Source: a virus. From it: DNA of 20,737 nucleotides. Under the pieces are notes generated by a model. The model ran no database searches, was not told the origin of the DNA, and saw nothing but the letters and a program-made list of their open reading frames with translations. The DNA lies in the IMG/VR virus record IMGVR_UViG_3300009621_000018, positions 1 to 20,737 of that record; one strand, given 5' to 3'. Of the stretch, positions 11,466-19,906 are shown one piece after another. Position numbers and translations under genes: made by a program. Every line of letters starts with the position of its first letter. Position 1 is the stretch's first letter.

Positions 11466-13155
11466 CAACATCCTCGAAATTCAGGCGCGCGCTGATTTCA
11501 GCGCTCTCTTCGGCGAAAGCCAAGCTGCGGCCGCCTCGGTAGAAGACTCTTCCAAGCGCATCAAGACCGCGATGGAGAGTGCGGGTGAGGCCCCGAAGAA
11601 GATCGAGTATTCTTTGATGGAAGCGCGGCATGCCGCGAGCGGCTTTGGCGAGGAAATTGGAATCAGGATTCCTCGGGTATTGGGTTCGTTTTTGGCGCAA
11701 TCCTCCACCATTGGTCCCATCCTCGCTTCAGCTTTCTCGGTGGTAGCTATCGGCATGTTCATTCAGGTTCTTGCGCAAGTTCCCGAAGCGATCGACAAAA
11801 TCATCGCCAAGTTCACGGGATGGGACGATGCGGCGCGCAAAACCTACAACGACATCATCAGCGACAACAACCGTCTGCTGATGAAGAACGTCGAATTGGC
11901 GGACAAACAAGAGGCGCTGAATCTCATCGGCATTACCGGGTCACAGAAGTATGCGCGCGAAATCCTGAATGTCGTTGATTCGCAGGAACGCTGGGGCAAA
12001 TTGGGTGAAGTGCTTGCCCAGAAAGCCGCCGATCTAAACAGACAACTAGAGGCAATAAAGAACAACGCGGCGGCAACCGTTCGCGGCCCAGCGTTTCTCT
12101 ATAACTGGATAACAGGAATGGACAAGGACGCTAAAGCCTTAGAGGAGCAATTGAAGGCCGTCACCAAAGCTCAGGAGGAAGTTGCGGAAAAAGGAGCAGA
12201 AAAAGGGCAGCAGGTCCCCGGGCTCCGTAAGGAAGAACAAATCGCAGTCATTCACGAAACTATGGAGGCGGCCAAGGAAGCGGCCCGATTGCAGCGTGAA
12301 CAGACTCTTGCGGCATTGAATGATGATGAAAGGGCCGCAAAAGAACGAACACGCGTCGCCACGGAAGAAGCCAAGGAGAACGAGGCCGCGAACAAGAGCA
12401 TGGACGCGGAGGAAAAGAAGGGCGCCGAGGAACTCGCCGCACTGAAGATCAGGCTCATGCGCCAGATCACCGAAGAGAATAACCGCGAAGTGCGCGAGCA
12501 GGAACGCATCACGAAGGAACTCGAACGCCCGTGGGATCAGCTATCTAAGAATATCCAGCGCACCATGACGCATACGACGATGGGATTGATTGAAGGGACG
12601 ATGACCGTCCAAAAAGCCTTCATCAAATTGGGTGACGGCATCCTGCAAATCATGGTGAACGCGCTGGCGAAGGTCCTGGCGCAGCACATCGCGCACGCCA
12701 TCATGGTGAATGTGGTTGAGAAAAGCCAGTTGGCGCAGTCGATTGCCGCGTATCTGGGCTACTACAGCACGAAACTTGCAGCGTCAAAGACGGCTGCGGT
12801 GGCGCAAGGTACCACGGATGCAGGCCTCGCGGGAGCTGCGGGCTATGCCTCGGTGATCGAGGCGCTTCCATTCCCGGTCAATATTATGACCGCGCCAGGA
12901 GTCGCGGCGGAAGTCATTGCGACAACTATGGGCCTGCAATCCTTCGCCGCCGGGACCGATTACGTTCCGAGGACGGGACTGGCACTCGTTCACGAAGGCG
13001 AAAAAATCACCCCTGCAGGTCAGACTGATGGCGGCGCGATGCATCTACACATTCATGCCGTGGATGCGAGAGGACTTGATGCTTGGTTCGACCAAAATCA
13101 GGACAGGCTGACGCGGACGCTGCAGCGGGGCATGCGCAAGCGAAATGCTTTCTGA
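11458..13155 (+). CDS. Tail tape measure protein
   Basis: This 565-residue protein starts within the end of the frameshifted chaperone frame. It has a hydrophobic segment at about 84-107 (STIGPILASAFSVVAIGMFI), a long charged coiled-coil middle (about 215-360, many Glu/Lys/Ala), a second helical hydrophobic region at about 390-430, and the C-terminal motif SFAAGTDYVPRTGLALVHEG common at the end of tape measure proteins. Tape measure proteins fill the tube, set tail length and help DNA cross the membrane. At the usual rule of about 1.5 Angstrom per residue, a tail of roughly 85 nm would be expected, shorter than lambda's. No clear ribosome-binding site is seen; coupling to the upstream frame is likely. 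Confidence 0.88.
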   Translation: MADNILEIQARADFSALFGESQAAAASVEDSSKRIKTAMESAGEAPKKIEYSLMEARHAASGFGEEIGIRIPRVLGSFLAQSSTIGPILASAFSVVAIGMFIQVLAQVPEAIDKIIAKFTGWDDAARKTYNDIISDNNRLLMKNVELADKQEALNLIGITGSQKYAREILNVVDSQERWGKLGEVLAQKAADLNRQLEAIKNNAAATVRGPAFLYNWITGMDKDAKALEEQLKAVTKAQEEVAEKGAEKGQQVPGLRKEEQIAVIHETMEAAKEAARLQREQTLAALNDDERAAKERTRVATEEAKENEAANKSMDAEEKKGAEELAALKIRLMRQITEENNREVREQERITKELERPWDQLSKNIQRTMTHTTMGLIEGTMTVQKAFIKLGDGILQIMVNALAKVLAQHIAHAIMVNVVEKSQLAQSIAAYLGYYSTKLAASKTAAVAQGTTDAGLAGAAGYASVIEALPFPVNIMTAPGVAAEVIATTMGLQSFAAGTDYVPRTGLALVHEGEKITPAGQTDGGAMHLHIHAVDARGLDAWFDQNQDRLTRTLQRGMRKRNAF

Positions 13156-13443
13156 TTACTGGTTGACTCCAATGTAGTGGGCCAACATAAAGAGAAGGCC
13201 AAAGACGGTGATAGAGGCGATCACGGTGAAAAAAATCATCATTGCGCGCATGGATTGGATCGCCTTGCGAATGTCTACGAGAACAGCGTGATCAGTTTCA
13301 GTCTCAGCAATCTTTATGGTTTCGGTTGTTGCTTCCAGAGGACACATAGCGCCGACCTCCGGTCGGATAGTACGCCGGGCATCTAGCATGTGCAACATCA
13401 TTTTACCGCGCAGTCCTGGCTGGGACGGGAAGAGTATTGCCAC
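13156..13443 (-). CDS. Small single-TM membrane protein on the opposite strand (moron-like)
   Basis: This is the only stand-alone gene on the minus strand, 95 residues, starting at a GTG with a near-perfect ribosome-binding site (AGGAGGT at 13454-13448, 4 nt before the start). The N-terminal half is soluble (MAILFPSQPGLRGKMMLHML onward). The middle is helical (TETIKIAETETDHAVLVDIR). Residues about 67-90 form a transmembrane helix (MIFFTVIASITVFGLLFMLA), with a short C-terminus. Its stop directly abuts the tape measure stop, and it is read against the tail operon between tape measure and distal tail genes. That placement is typical of phage morons, genes expressed in the lysogen for host-altering functions such as superinfection exclusion. 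The function here is unknown. Confidence 0.72.
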   Translation of the reverse strand: MAILFPSQPGLRGKMMLHMLDARRTIRPEVGAMCPLEATTETIKIAETETDHAVLVDIRKAIQSMRAMMIFFTVIASITVFGLLFMLAHYIGVNQ

Positions 13444-13484
13444 ATTGACCTCCTGGCAGCAGATAGTACCACTAAACGTCTAAC

Positions 13485-14099
13485 ATGAGTTACGCTATCT
13501 TCCCCACGTTCACCGCGACAAATGGCGGCCCGGCGTGGCCTGTCAAAAAGACGCCATCATTCCGCACCATCGTTCAGATTCCCGCCAACAATCGCGGCGA
13601 GAATCGCATCTCGCTGACTCCGTATCCAATTTGGAAGTTTGAACTAGTTTTCGACATTCTCAAGGGCGACTACGCGACAGCTTCTTCCGCGCTGCAAACG
13701 CTCGCCGGATTCATGGGCAGCGTGCAGGGCAGCTACCAGAACTGGCTGTACAGCGATCCCTACGACAACGCTGTGACCGCGATGAACTTCGGCACCGGCG
13801 ACGGCGCAACGAAAACGTTTCAACTCACGCGCACCATTGGCGGCATGGTGGACCTGATTCAAAACTTGAACGGTACGCCGACGATCTATGTGAGCGGCAG
13901 TCCGGTAACGCCAGCCTCAATCTCGCCGACTGGTCTGGTCACCTTCACGAGCGCACCGGCAAACGCTGCGCCGATCACCTGGACGGGCTCGTTCTATTTC
14001 CTGTGCAGATTCGAGGAAGACGAATGGGCTGACCTTGAAGAATTTCTATATCAGCGGTGGCAACTGACCTCGCTGAAGTTCCGTTCGGTTTTACTGTGA
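13485..14099 (+). CDS. Distal tail protein, DUF2460 family (GTA-like)
   Basis: This 204-residue protein starts at ATG 13485. The beginning, with FPTFTATNGGPAWPVKKTPS and then NRISLTPYPIWKFELVFDIL, and the end, FEEDEWADLEEFLYQRWQL, match the DUF2460 pattern (beta-rich start, 'P.wkf.l.y..L', and a C-terminal 'f..d..df..f.....'). The middle (MNFGTGDGATKTFQLTRTIG) is the usual inserted loop domain. In gene transfer agents and related siphophages this protein is the distal tail ring after the tape measure. Its stop overlaps the next start (GTGA at 14096-14099). Confidence 0.82.
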   Translation: MSYAIFPTFTATNGGPAWPVKKTPSFRTIVQIPANNRGENRISLTPYPIWKFELVFDILKGDYATASSALQTLAGFMGSVQGSYQNWLYSDPYDNAVTAMNFGTGDGATKTFQLTRTIGGMVDLIQNLNGTPTIYVSGSPVTPASISPTGLVTFTSAPANAAPITWTGSFYFLCRFEEDEWADLEEFLYQRWQLTSLKFRSVLL

Positions 14100-14974
14100 A
14101 AAACCTCGGCTCAACTCTCCTCACGTTCCTGCAGACCAATAACATCTTCGGCAGAGCTGACCTCTTCGCCATCACCCTTGTAAACGGTCAAGTCCTCCGC
14201 ACCACCAGTAGCCAGGCTGACATCACCTACGGCGGCAACATTTTCTATTCATCGCTCTACGGTGCCTGGCAGCGCGGCGTGCTGAAGATGGAAGCCTCAT
14301 TCAGCCTCACCGCCAACGACATGCCGCTGACGGCGATGCTTCCAGCTTCGATTCTTTTCCCTGGTACGAGCATTCCGATGATGCAGTGTTTGACCGCCGG
14401 GCTATTCGATGGCGCAGCGGTGACGGTCTATACGGCGTACTGGGCACCAGGCGAAGCACCGAACACAACTCGCGGCGTGGAAACAAAATTTGTCGGACAG
14501 ATCCTCGACTTCAAGCAGACCGGGCGCTCCATCGTGGAGTTCACTGTGGCGGACCTGCTCTATCTACTGAACCTGAAAACGCCGCCGAAACTCATCCAGG
14601 CTTCCTGCCGCCACACGCTCTATGACGCGAACTGCACGCTACTGGCCTCCGCCTTCGGCGTGTCGCGCACCGTGGCCGCGGGTTCGACCACGCAGACCAT
14701 CAATCTCAGCTCTGCGGTGACCGCGGCTGTCTACGCCCAGGGATTCATCACTTTCACGTCGGGCGCCAACGCTGGAATCACTATGAGCATCAAGTCACAG
14801 CCTTCGACCACGCAGATTGTGCTGGCTGGATTCACGCCGCTGGCATTGGCCGTTGGCGACGGCTTCACGATGTACCAGGGCTGCAACAAGACGCAGGCGC
14901 GCTGCAGCCAACTCGGAAATTTACTCAACAATGGGTCAGAGCCTTATGTACCCAATCCAGAGGTAGCGGTATGA
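14096..14974 (+). CDS. Baseplate hub-like protein, DUF2163 / BR0599 family (GTA-like)
   Basis: I place the start at GTG 14096, which overlaps the previous stop by 4 nt; a longer start at GTG 14057 would overlap by 43 nt. From 14096 it is 292 residues. The pattern (ADLFAITLVNGQVLRTTSSQ; VGQILDFKQTGRSIVEFTVA; CRHTLYDANCTLLASAFGVS; GCNKTQARCSQLGNLLNNGS) is characteristic of the DUF2163 N-terminal plus BR0599 C-terminal domains. The paired-cysteine segments are probably a metal- or disulfide-stabilised knot. In GTA-like tails this protein is the hub between distal tail and the peptidase-bearing tip. It ends with an ATGA overlap (14971). Confidence 0.8.
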   Translation: MKNLGSTLLTFLQTNNIFGRADLFAITLVNGQVLRTTSSQADITYGGNIFYSSLYGAWQRGVLKMEASFSLTANDMPLTAMLPASILFPGTSIPMMQCLTAGLFDGAAVTVYTAYWAPGEAPNTTRGVETKFVGQILDFKQTGRSIVEFTVADLLYLLNLKTPPKLIQASCRHTLYDANCTLLASAFGVSRTVAAGSTTQTINLSSAVTAAVYAQGFITFTSGANAGITMSIKSQPSTTQIVLAGFTPLALAVGDGFTMYQGCNKTQARCSQLGNLLNNGSEPYVPNPEVAV

Positions 14975-15405
14975 CGGAAGACGAGTCCCGCGCACGCATT
15001 GTGGAAGTCGCAAAGAGTTGGTTGAACACTCCGTTCCATGACTGCGCGGGCATCAAGGGTGTCGGCGTGGATTGCGCCTATTTGCCAGTCTGCGTGCTGA
15101 ACGAATCCGGCTTGAAGTTGATCCCAAAACCCCCGGAATACGCTCCGCAGATGATGCTGCACAGCGATGAGGAACTTTACCTCCAGTTGATTTTGCGGTA
15201 CATGCGGGAGATCACGGAAGCAGAAGTAAAGCCGGGAGACTTTGTGCTGTATCGCGTTGGGCGCACTTTCAGCCACGGCGCCATCGTTGCCGAGTGGCCA
15301 AACTTTGTGATTCATCCGGTGCGCGACCGCGGCGTGATCGGTTCACACGGCACCGAAGAGGGATTTTTGCGGCGCAGGCCGCGGCGGTACTTCAGTCTTT
15401 TCTAA
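14971..15405 (+). CDS. NlpC/P60-family cell-wall peptidase of the tail tip
   Basis: This 144-residue protein starts within the stop of the hub gene. The catalytic triad is visible: Cys35 in GVGVDCAYLP, His102 in RTFSHGAIVAEW and a third polar residue at His115 (NFVIH). NlpC/P60 enzymes cut peptide cross-bridges in peptidoglycan; in GTA-like tails the protein sits in the tip and opens the cell wall for DNA entry. The core helix after Cys35 (AYLPVCVLNESGL) and the strand KPGDFVLYRVG fit the fold. Its size is on the short side but complete. The stop (15403-15405) is one base before the next ATG. Confidence 0.85.
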   Translation: MTEDESRARIVEVAKSWLNTPFHDCAGIKGVGVDCAYLPVCVLNESGLKLIPKPPEYAPQMMLHSDEELYLQLILRYMREITEAEVKPGDFVLYRVGRTFSHGAIVAEWPNFVIHPVRDRGVIGSHGTEEGFLRRRPRRYFSLF

Positions 15406-15406
15406 A

Positions 15407-18400
15407 ATGGGTTTCGGCCAACCACAGCAAATCATTCAGAAGTATCATGCGATCCGCACCAACGCTGCCATCCTCGGCATCCCCATCCCCATCTTGTTCG
15501 GACAGAACCGCCTTACTGGAAAGCTGATCTGGTACGGCGATTTCACCGCGAACAAAGCGAAGCAGCAGGGCGGCAAAGGGCTTGGCAAAGGCGGCAGCCA
15601 GTACGTCTACACCGCTTCGATCATGGCGGCGCTCTGTCATGGGCCTCTGAGTGCCCTCCTAAGTGTGTGGGACAATACCGGGCGCTTTGTCGTCCAGGGC
15701 GTCACGGAATCCTACACCGTGGGCTCGCCTTACACGTATACGCCCACCTACGCCGCTGCATTTGCGGCTGACCAGGGAGTCGCGGCAGTCACAGCCTACA
15801 GCTATTCAGGGATCAACGATTATGGCTCGCCCGGAGCGATCACGCTGGCTGGCAACACGCCAGTCGGCATGACGGCCACCACGGGCACGCCCAGCGCAGG
15901 GCAGTACAAAGTCAACCCCGCCACGGGTGTTTACACCTTTGCGAGCGCCGACGCAGGCAAGAACGTCCAGATTTCGTATGGCTTTTACCGCTACATTCTC
16001 GCAACGGAAGAACTTTCCATTGTGCCCTTTTCCGGTCCCTACACCGTCACGGTGCAGAACTCGGCTACCTTCAACAGCGACCTTGGCGTGAAGTATTACC
16101 CCGGAGGGAATGGATTTGTCAAAATCTCCAGCGGCACGCCCACGGTCGGACAGTACAAAGTCAGTGCTGGCGTCTATACCTTTGCGGCAGCCGATACAGG
16201 GCAGGGAATTGTCATCAATTACCAATATGCTGACCCAAACACGGACAACAACGCGCCCAGTTCGATCAATCTGACGCTCATCGGCGGTGGGCAAGGTCAG
16301 TCGCCGTGGTCCTACCTGACCTCGAAGCATCCATCACAAGCGCTGGGATACACGCAACTGGCGATGATCGCATCGTCCCAGCTCTATCTTGGCTATTCGC
16401 CGGAACTTCCCAACTACAACTATGAGGTCGCTGGGGCCTATCAAGTCGGCGGCGGCATCCTCGACGCGAATCCCGCCGACTGCATCACGGCGATTCTTTC
16501 TGATCCTGGCTACGGCATCGGATTTCCACTCGCCAGCATCGGCGATCTCACGCTCGCGCGAAAATGCTGGACCGCCAATTCGTTCTTTATTTCCCCGGTT
16601 CTGGAAAACCAGCAATCCACCGCCAGCGTAATCGGCGAATGGCTGGAAGCGGGCATGGTCGGGGCCTACTGGTCCGAAGGGCTGCTCAAGTTTGTTCCTT
16701 ACTGCGATACCTCGGCGGTGGGGAACGGCGTGCTCTATCAGCCTTCAACAACACCAGTGGCCGGTCTCACTGATAGCGATTTCCTGGTAGACGATAAGGG
16801 CGAAGACCCCGTGAAGGTCACGCGAACGCCTTACATGGACGCTTACAACCGCGTGCCGGTATCTTATTCGGCGCGGGTGAACGATTATAACCCCGAAGTG
16901 GTCTATGAACAGGACGATGCCTCGATTCAGCGCTACGGTTTGCGGAGCGAAGATTCGCAATCCTGGGACTTCATCACGACTTTGCTGGCTGCGCAATACG
17001 CGGCTTCCATGCGGCTGCAGCGCAACGTCTACATCCGCAACACCTACGAGTTCCGCCTTCCTTCTTCCTTCGCGTTCCTCGAACCGATGGATGTCGTCAC
17101 AATCAACGATTCGATACTGGGCCTAAACGCCGCGCCAGTGCGCATCCAAAAGATTGAAGACGACCCGGAAAAGGGTTTGTCCATCGTGGCGGAAGACTTC
17201 ATCTGGGGCGCGGCTGCGCCGGCTTACAACCCCAAGGACACGAACAATCCGCCACCGCCTCTGCCTGGACAGGAAGATCCCGGCAACACGAGTGCGGTAA
17301 TCTTCGAGGCTCCCTCGCGCCTAGGTCTGCAGCAAGGCAATATGCTGTTCGGCTTCGTGAACGGCTCCAACGAAAACTGGGGCGGCTGCCACGTCTGGGT
17401 GTCATTCGACGGCACTAATTACCAGCTTCAGGAGACGGTGAACTTCCCGGCGCGCATGGGCACGCTGGTTGCGAATCTGGCCAGTTACGGCGGCGCGAAC
17501 CCTGACACGGGACATACACTCGGCGTGGCCATGACCGACAACACGCCGCTCTCCAGCACATCGCCGACCGGCGCGGCATCCAACGTCACGCTCTCAGCTA
17601 TTGTTAGCGCCGGTCCAGTTCTCGAACTTCTGAGTTACCAGACAGCAACCCTTGTCGCTGACCAGCAGTACAACCTGACCACGCTCTACCGCGGTATCTA
17701 CGGCACCACACCTGGTGCGCACGTCACCGGCGACCTGTTCGCGCGACTGGACGAAGCATCGTTCACGTTCCAGTTCGATCCGACCTACGTCGGAAAGACC
17801 ATCTGGTACAAATTCACTTCGTTCAACCTGCTGGGCCAGAACGAACAGTTGCTCTCCAATGTGACGGCTTATTCCTTCACCCTGGCGGGCACGGTGGGCT
17901 CAATCGCACTCGACACCGGCGCACTGAACATCATGGCGCCGGGCTACGCTAGCTACCAGCCGCTGACGAATCCGCTGACGGCAACGGATGCCGGCTCGAA
18001 TGCGACGATCAGCATTGCGGCCTTCACGATGCAGCTCACGGGCCATGCAAATATCAGCCTGAACTCAGGCTCCATCACGGCCCTTGCTTACAACACGTTG
18101 TACTGGGTCTATTACGACGATCCGAACTTGACCGGCGGCTCAGTGACATACCAAGCGACGACGACGAAGGCCACGGCGCACACCGGCGTCGGGCGCTTCT
18201 TCGTCGGTTCGATTGTGACCCCGCCATCGGGTGGGGCGCCGACGACTGGCAACGGAGACGGAGGAGTCGGAAGCGCTGGCGGGACAGTTACGGGCGGACC
18301 TGGCACACAGGTCTACACGACCGCGGGCACGTCGCCGCCGACCTGGACGAATCAGACCAACACGCTTGACGGCAACGTCAACACGTTCGGCGTGCTCACG

Positions 18401-18763
18401 GGAACAGGAACCTCGCAGATCAAGTCCGGCACCTACGTCCTCAGCAATTTCAGCACTCCGAGCGATCCGACCTACAGCAGCCTGCAGTTGAACGTGAAGA
18501 TTGCCGTGCCGACGAACACGCTCAACGGTGGCACCAGCCATATTACGATTTCCTATTCGTTAGACGCCGGGATCACTTTCACGCAGTTGCGGCAGATTAC
18601 CAGCGGCAACACGCTTGCCACTACGATCGACACGGTAACGCTTGCGAAAACGCAGAACTGCGCTGCGATTCAGATACAAGTTCTGCACTCGCAACTGGCC
18701 AATGACACGAGCGGCTCCGCGGTACTGGACTTCTTCGAGGCTTGGGTCTCGGGGGTGAAATGA
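15407..18763 (+). CDS. Large tail tip / receptor-binding protein (phage-tail_3-like)
   Basis: This 1118-residue protein is the largest in the tip module. The start (RTNAAILGIPIPILFGQNRL, GKLIWYGDFTA) matches the conserved N-terminus of GTA-type tip proteins. Residues 109-272 contain two copies of the same beta module found in the tail tube protein. The centre (PVKVTRTPYMDAYNRVPVSY, TLLAAQYAASMRLQRNVYIR, YEFRLPSSFAFLEPMDVVTI) has the phage-tail_3 pattern. The C-terminal third is beta-rich with fibronectin-like strands (YQTATLVADQQYNLTTLYRG, ...TIWYKFTSFNLLGQNEQLLS), then a Gly-rich linker (about 942-965) and a final jelly-roll-like domain. The C-terminal domains are the likely receptor-binding part. 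Confidence 0.82.
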   Translation: MGFGQPQQIIQKYHAIRTNAAILGIPIPILFGQNRLTGKLIWYGDFTANKAKQQGGKGLGKGGSQYVYTASIMAALCHGPLSALLSVWDNTGRFVVQGVTESYTVGSPYTYTPTYAAAFAADQGVAAVTAYSYSGINDYGSPGAITLAGNTPVGMTATTGTPSAGQYKVNPATGVYTFASADAGKNVQISYGFYRYILATEELSIVPFSGPYTVTVQNSATFNSDLGVKYYPGGNGFVKISSGTPTVGQYKVSAGVYTFAAADTGQGIVINYQYADPNTDNNAPSSINLTLIGGGQGQSPWSYLTSKHPSQALGYTQLAMIASSQLYLGYSPELPNYNYEVAGAYQVGGGILDANPADCITAILSDPGYGIGFPLASIGDLTLARKCWTANSFFISPVLENQQSTASVIGEWLEAGMVGAYWSEGLLKFVPYCDTSAVGNGVLYQPSTTPVAGLTDSDFLVDDKGEDPVKVTRTPYMDAYNRVPVSYSARVNDYNPEVVYEQDDASIQRYGLRSEDSQSWDFITTLLAAQYAASMRLQRNVYIRNTYEFRLPSSFAFLEPMDVVTINDSILGLNAAPVRIQKIEDDPEKGLSIVAEDFIWGAAAPAYNPKDTNNPPPPLPGQEDPGNTSAVIFEAPSRLGLQQGNMLFGFVNGSNENWGGCHVWVSFDGTNYQLQETVNFPARMGTLVANLASYGGANPDTGHTLGVAMTDNTPLSSTSPTGAASNVTLSAIVSAGPVLELLSYQTATLVADQQYNLTTLYRGIYGTTPGAHVTGDLFARLDEASFTFQFDPTYVGKTIWYKFTSFNLLGQNEQLLSNVTAYSFTLAGTVGSIALDTGALNIMAPGYASYQPLTNPLTATDAGSNATISIAAFTMQLTGHANISLNSGSITALAYNTLYWVYYDDPNLTGGSVTYQATTTKATAHTGVGRFFVGSIVTPPSGGAPTTGNGDGGVGSAGGTVTGGPGTQVYTTAGTSPPTWTNQTNTLDGNVNTFGVLTGTGTSQIKSGTYVLSNFSTPSDPTYSSLQLNVKIAVPTNTLNGGTSHITISYSLDAGITFTQLRQITSGNTLATTIDTVTLAKTQNCAAIQIQVLHSQLANDTSGSAVLDFFEAWVSGVK
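15731..15979 (+). repeat. Shared beta module, first copy in the tip protein
   Basis: Residues 109-191: YTYTP strand, AADQGV, a loop, GTPSAGQYKV, GVYTFASAD, VQISY. Same order of motifs as in the tail tube protein. Confidence 0.65.
16040..16222 (+). repeat. Shared beta module, second copy in the tip protein
   Basis: Residues 212-272: YTVTV strand, NSDLGV, a loop, GTPTVGQYKV, GVYTFAAAD, IVINY. GGCACGCCCA and CAGTACAAAGTCA are identical at DNA level with the first copy, suggesting internal duplication. Confidence 0.7.
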
Positions 18764-18770
18764 GGCGGAC

Positions 18771-19040
18771 ATGAAGACGCTTGGAACGATGACGCAGGCT
18801 GGTCAGAGCGTGACCGTGACCGCATCCCAGCGGGATGACGGATCAATTCTGCTTGTAGCGAGCTGCGGCCAAACGACGCGCGAGCACGTCTTCAATCCCG
18901 CACCGAGTCTGGACTATACCGAGGACCAGTTTTTGAGCGACATTGACGCCGCGAAGCAAGCTATTTCCGATGAGGCCGCAGCCTACGAGAGCCAGCGGCT
19001 TATGCAGGAAAAATTCTTTTCGGACCAAACAACGCCGTGA
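18771..19040 (+). CDS. Small hypothetical protein after the tip gene
   Basis: This 89-residue protein starts at ATG 18771, 7 bp after the tip gene stop, with GAGGCGG before it. The N-terminal half is beta-rich (KTLGTMTQAGQSVTVTASQR, GSILLVASCGQTTREHVF) and the C-terminal half helical and acidic (DQFLSDIDAAKQAISDEAAA). Small beta-then-helix proteins after the tip gene are often tail accessory proteins, but I do not recognise this family. It overlaps the next gene's GTG start by 4 nt (GTGA at 19037). Confidence 0.65.
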   Translation: MKTLGTMTQAGQSVTVTASQRDDGSILLVASCGQTTREHVFNPAPSLDYTEDQFLSDIDAAKQAISDEAAAYESQRLMQEKFFSDQTTP

Positions 19041-19402
19041 AGAAACCCCACTACATCGTCGCAGTCATTCTGTTTTGTCTGATACCCTTTATTTTCCTTT
19101 ACGCGCAACAGGTCAAAATAAACTCAGAGCAAACACAGTTCGCGCTCGATAGCCAACGGCTCAGGGCGATTGAGGAGAGACTGGACAAACTGGAAATCCG
19201 GCACGAGCTTCATTTCGACAAAGAGCAAGGGCAATACGATCTCATCACGAATCGTTTGACGGCGCTGGAACTAACGGTGGCTCATCACGAGCAGCTTCTG
19301 TGGGTCTTCATCGGCATGGTGCTGCTGATCATCACCGAGAAAATTTTAAGCATGGCGTTTCGCAAGAGCAATGCAGTAGAAAAACTCATTGGACGCAATT
19401 AG
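19037..19402 (+). CDS. Two-TM coiled-coil membrane protein, probable lysis accessory
   Basis: This 121-residue protein starts at GTG 19037. There is a hydrophobic helix at residues 6-24 (YIVAVILFCLIPFIFLYAQ), a charged coiled coil at about 25-86 (RLRAIEERLDKLEIRHELHF), and a second transmembrane helix at about 87-103 (LLWVFIGMVLLIITEK) with a basic tail. It sits directly before the endolysin gene, overlapping it by 14 nt. The arrangement suggests a holin-like or spanin-like protein of the lysis cassette, but two transmembrane segments with a coiled coil between them are not a textbook i-spanin. The role is inferred from position and topology. Confidence 0.6.
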   Translation: MKKPHYIVAVILFCLIPFIFLYAQQVKINSEQTQFALDSQRLRAIEERLDKLEIRHELHFDKEQGQYDLITNRLTALELTVAHHEQLLWVFIGMVLLIITEKILSMAFRKSNAVEKLIGRN

Positions 19403-19889
19403 CCTCACGCGGTTGCAGACCGTTCACCCGGAACTGCAGCGCCGCATCCTGCAACTCGATCAGCTTCTCACCGCGTCTTCGCCCGCAATCCATCTCCGCG
19501 TCACGCAGGCATTGCGTACATGGCCGGAACAAGCGGCACTCTATGCCCAAGGCCGCACGGCGCCGGGACCGATCATCACGAACGCGAAGCCCGGAACTTC
19601 CATGCACAACTACGGACTCGCCGTGGATTGCTGCCCGGACCTGCCCGGCCTTCCGACGTGGCAGCCGGATTGGTCCACGACGGACGAACGGTGGAAGCAA
19701 TTTCTTGTGCAAGCGCTGACCTTCGGACTTGCCGAGGGCGCGACTTGGCGGACATTTGCCGATGCCCCGCACCTTTACCTGCAGGAATTGCCCGCAGACC
19801 CCGACGACAACCTGTTGCAGCTTTTGACGGACGGCGGCATTCAAGCCGTCTGGGATTGGGTCAATCAGACGTATGGATTCTCATCTTAA
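19389..19889 (+). CDS. Peptidase M15 (VanY/CwlK-like) endolysin
   Basis: This 166-residue protein starts at a TTG overlapping the preceding gene; no better start keeps the N-terminal helix. The M15 signature is complete: EQAALYAQGR (47-56), then SMHNYGLAVD with Zn ligands His73 and Asp80, then DAPHLYLQ with Asp125 and Zn ligand His128. These are metallopeptidases that cut the peptide stems of peptidoglycan (L-Ala-D-Glu or D-Ala-D-Ala type). There is no signal peptide, so it needs a holin for release, consistent with the membrane protein genes on both sides. The N-terminal segment (RLQTVHPELQRRILQLDQLL) is typical of this phage endolysin group. Confidence 0.88.
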   Translation: MDAISLTRLQTVHPELQRRILQLDQLLTASSPAIHLRVTQALRTWPEQAALYAQGRTAPGPIITNAKPGTSMHNYGLAVDCCPDLPGLPTWQPDWSTTDERWKQFLVQALTFGLAEGATWRTFADAPHLYLQELPADPDDNLLQLLTDGGIQAVWDWVNQTYGFSS

Positions 19890-19906
19890 CTAAGGAGGAA
19901 GTGGCA

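Noticed and set aside
19520-19906. Upstream extension of the holin/barrel gene frame
   Set aside because: It overlaps the endolysin in another frame with Arg/Pro-rich shadow composition; the strong ribosome-binding site at 19892 decides the start at 19907.
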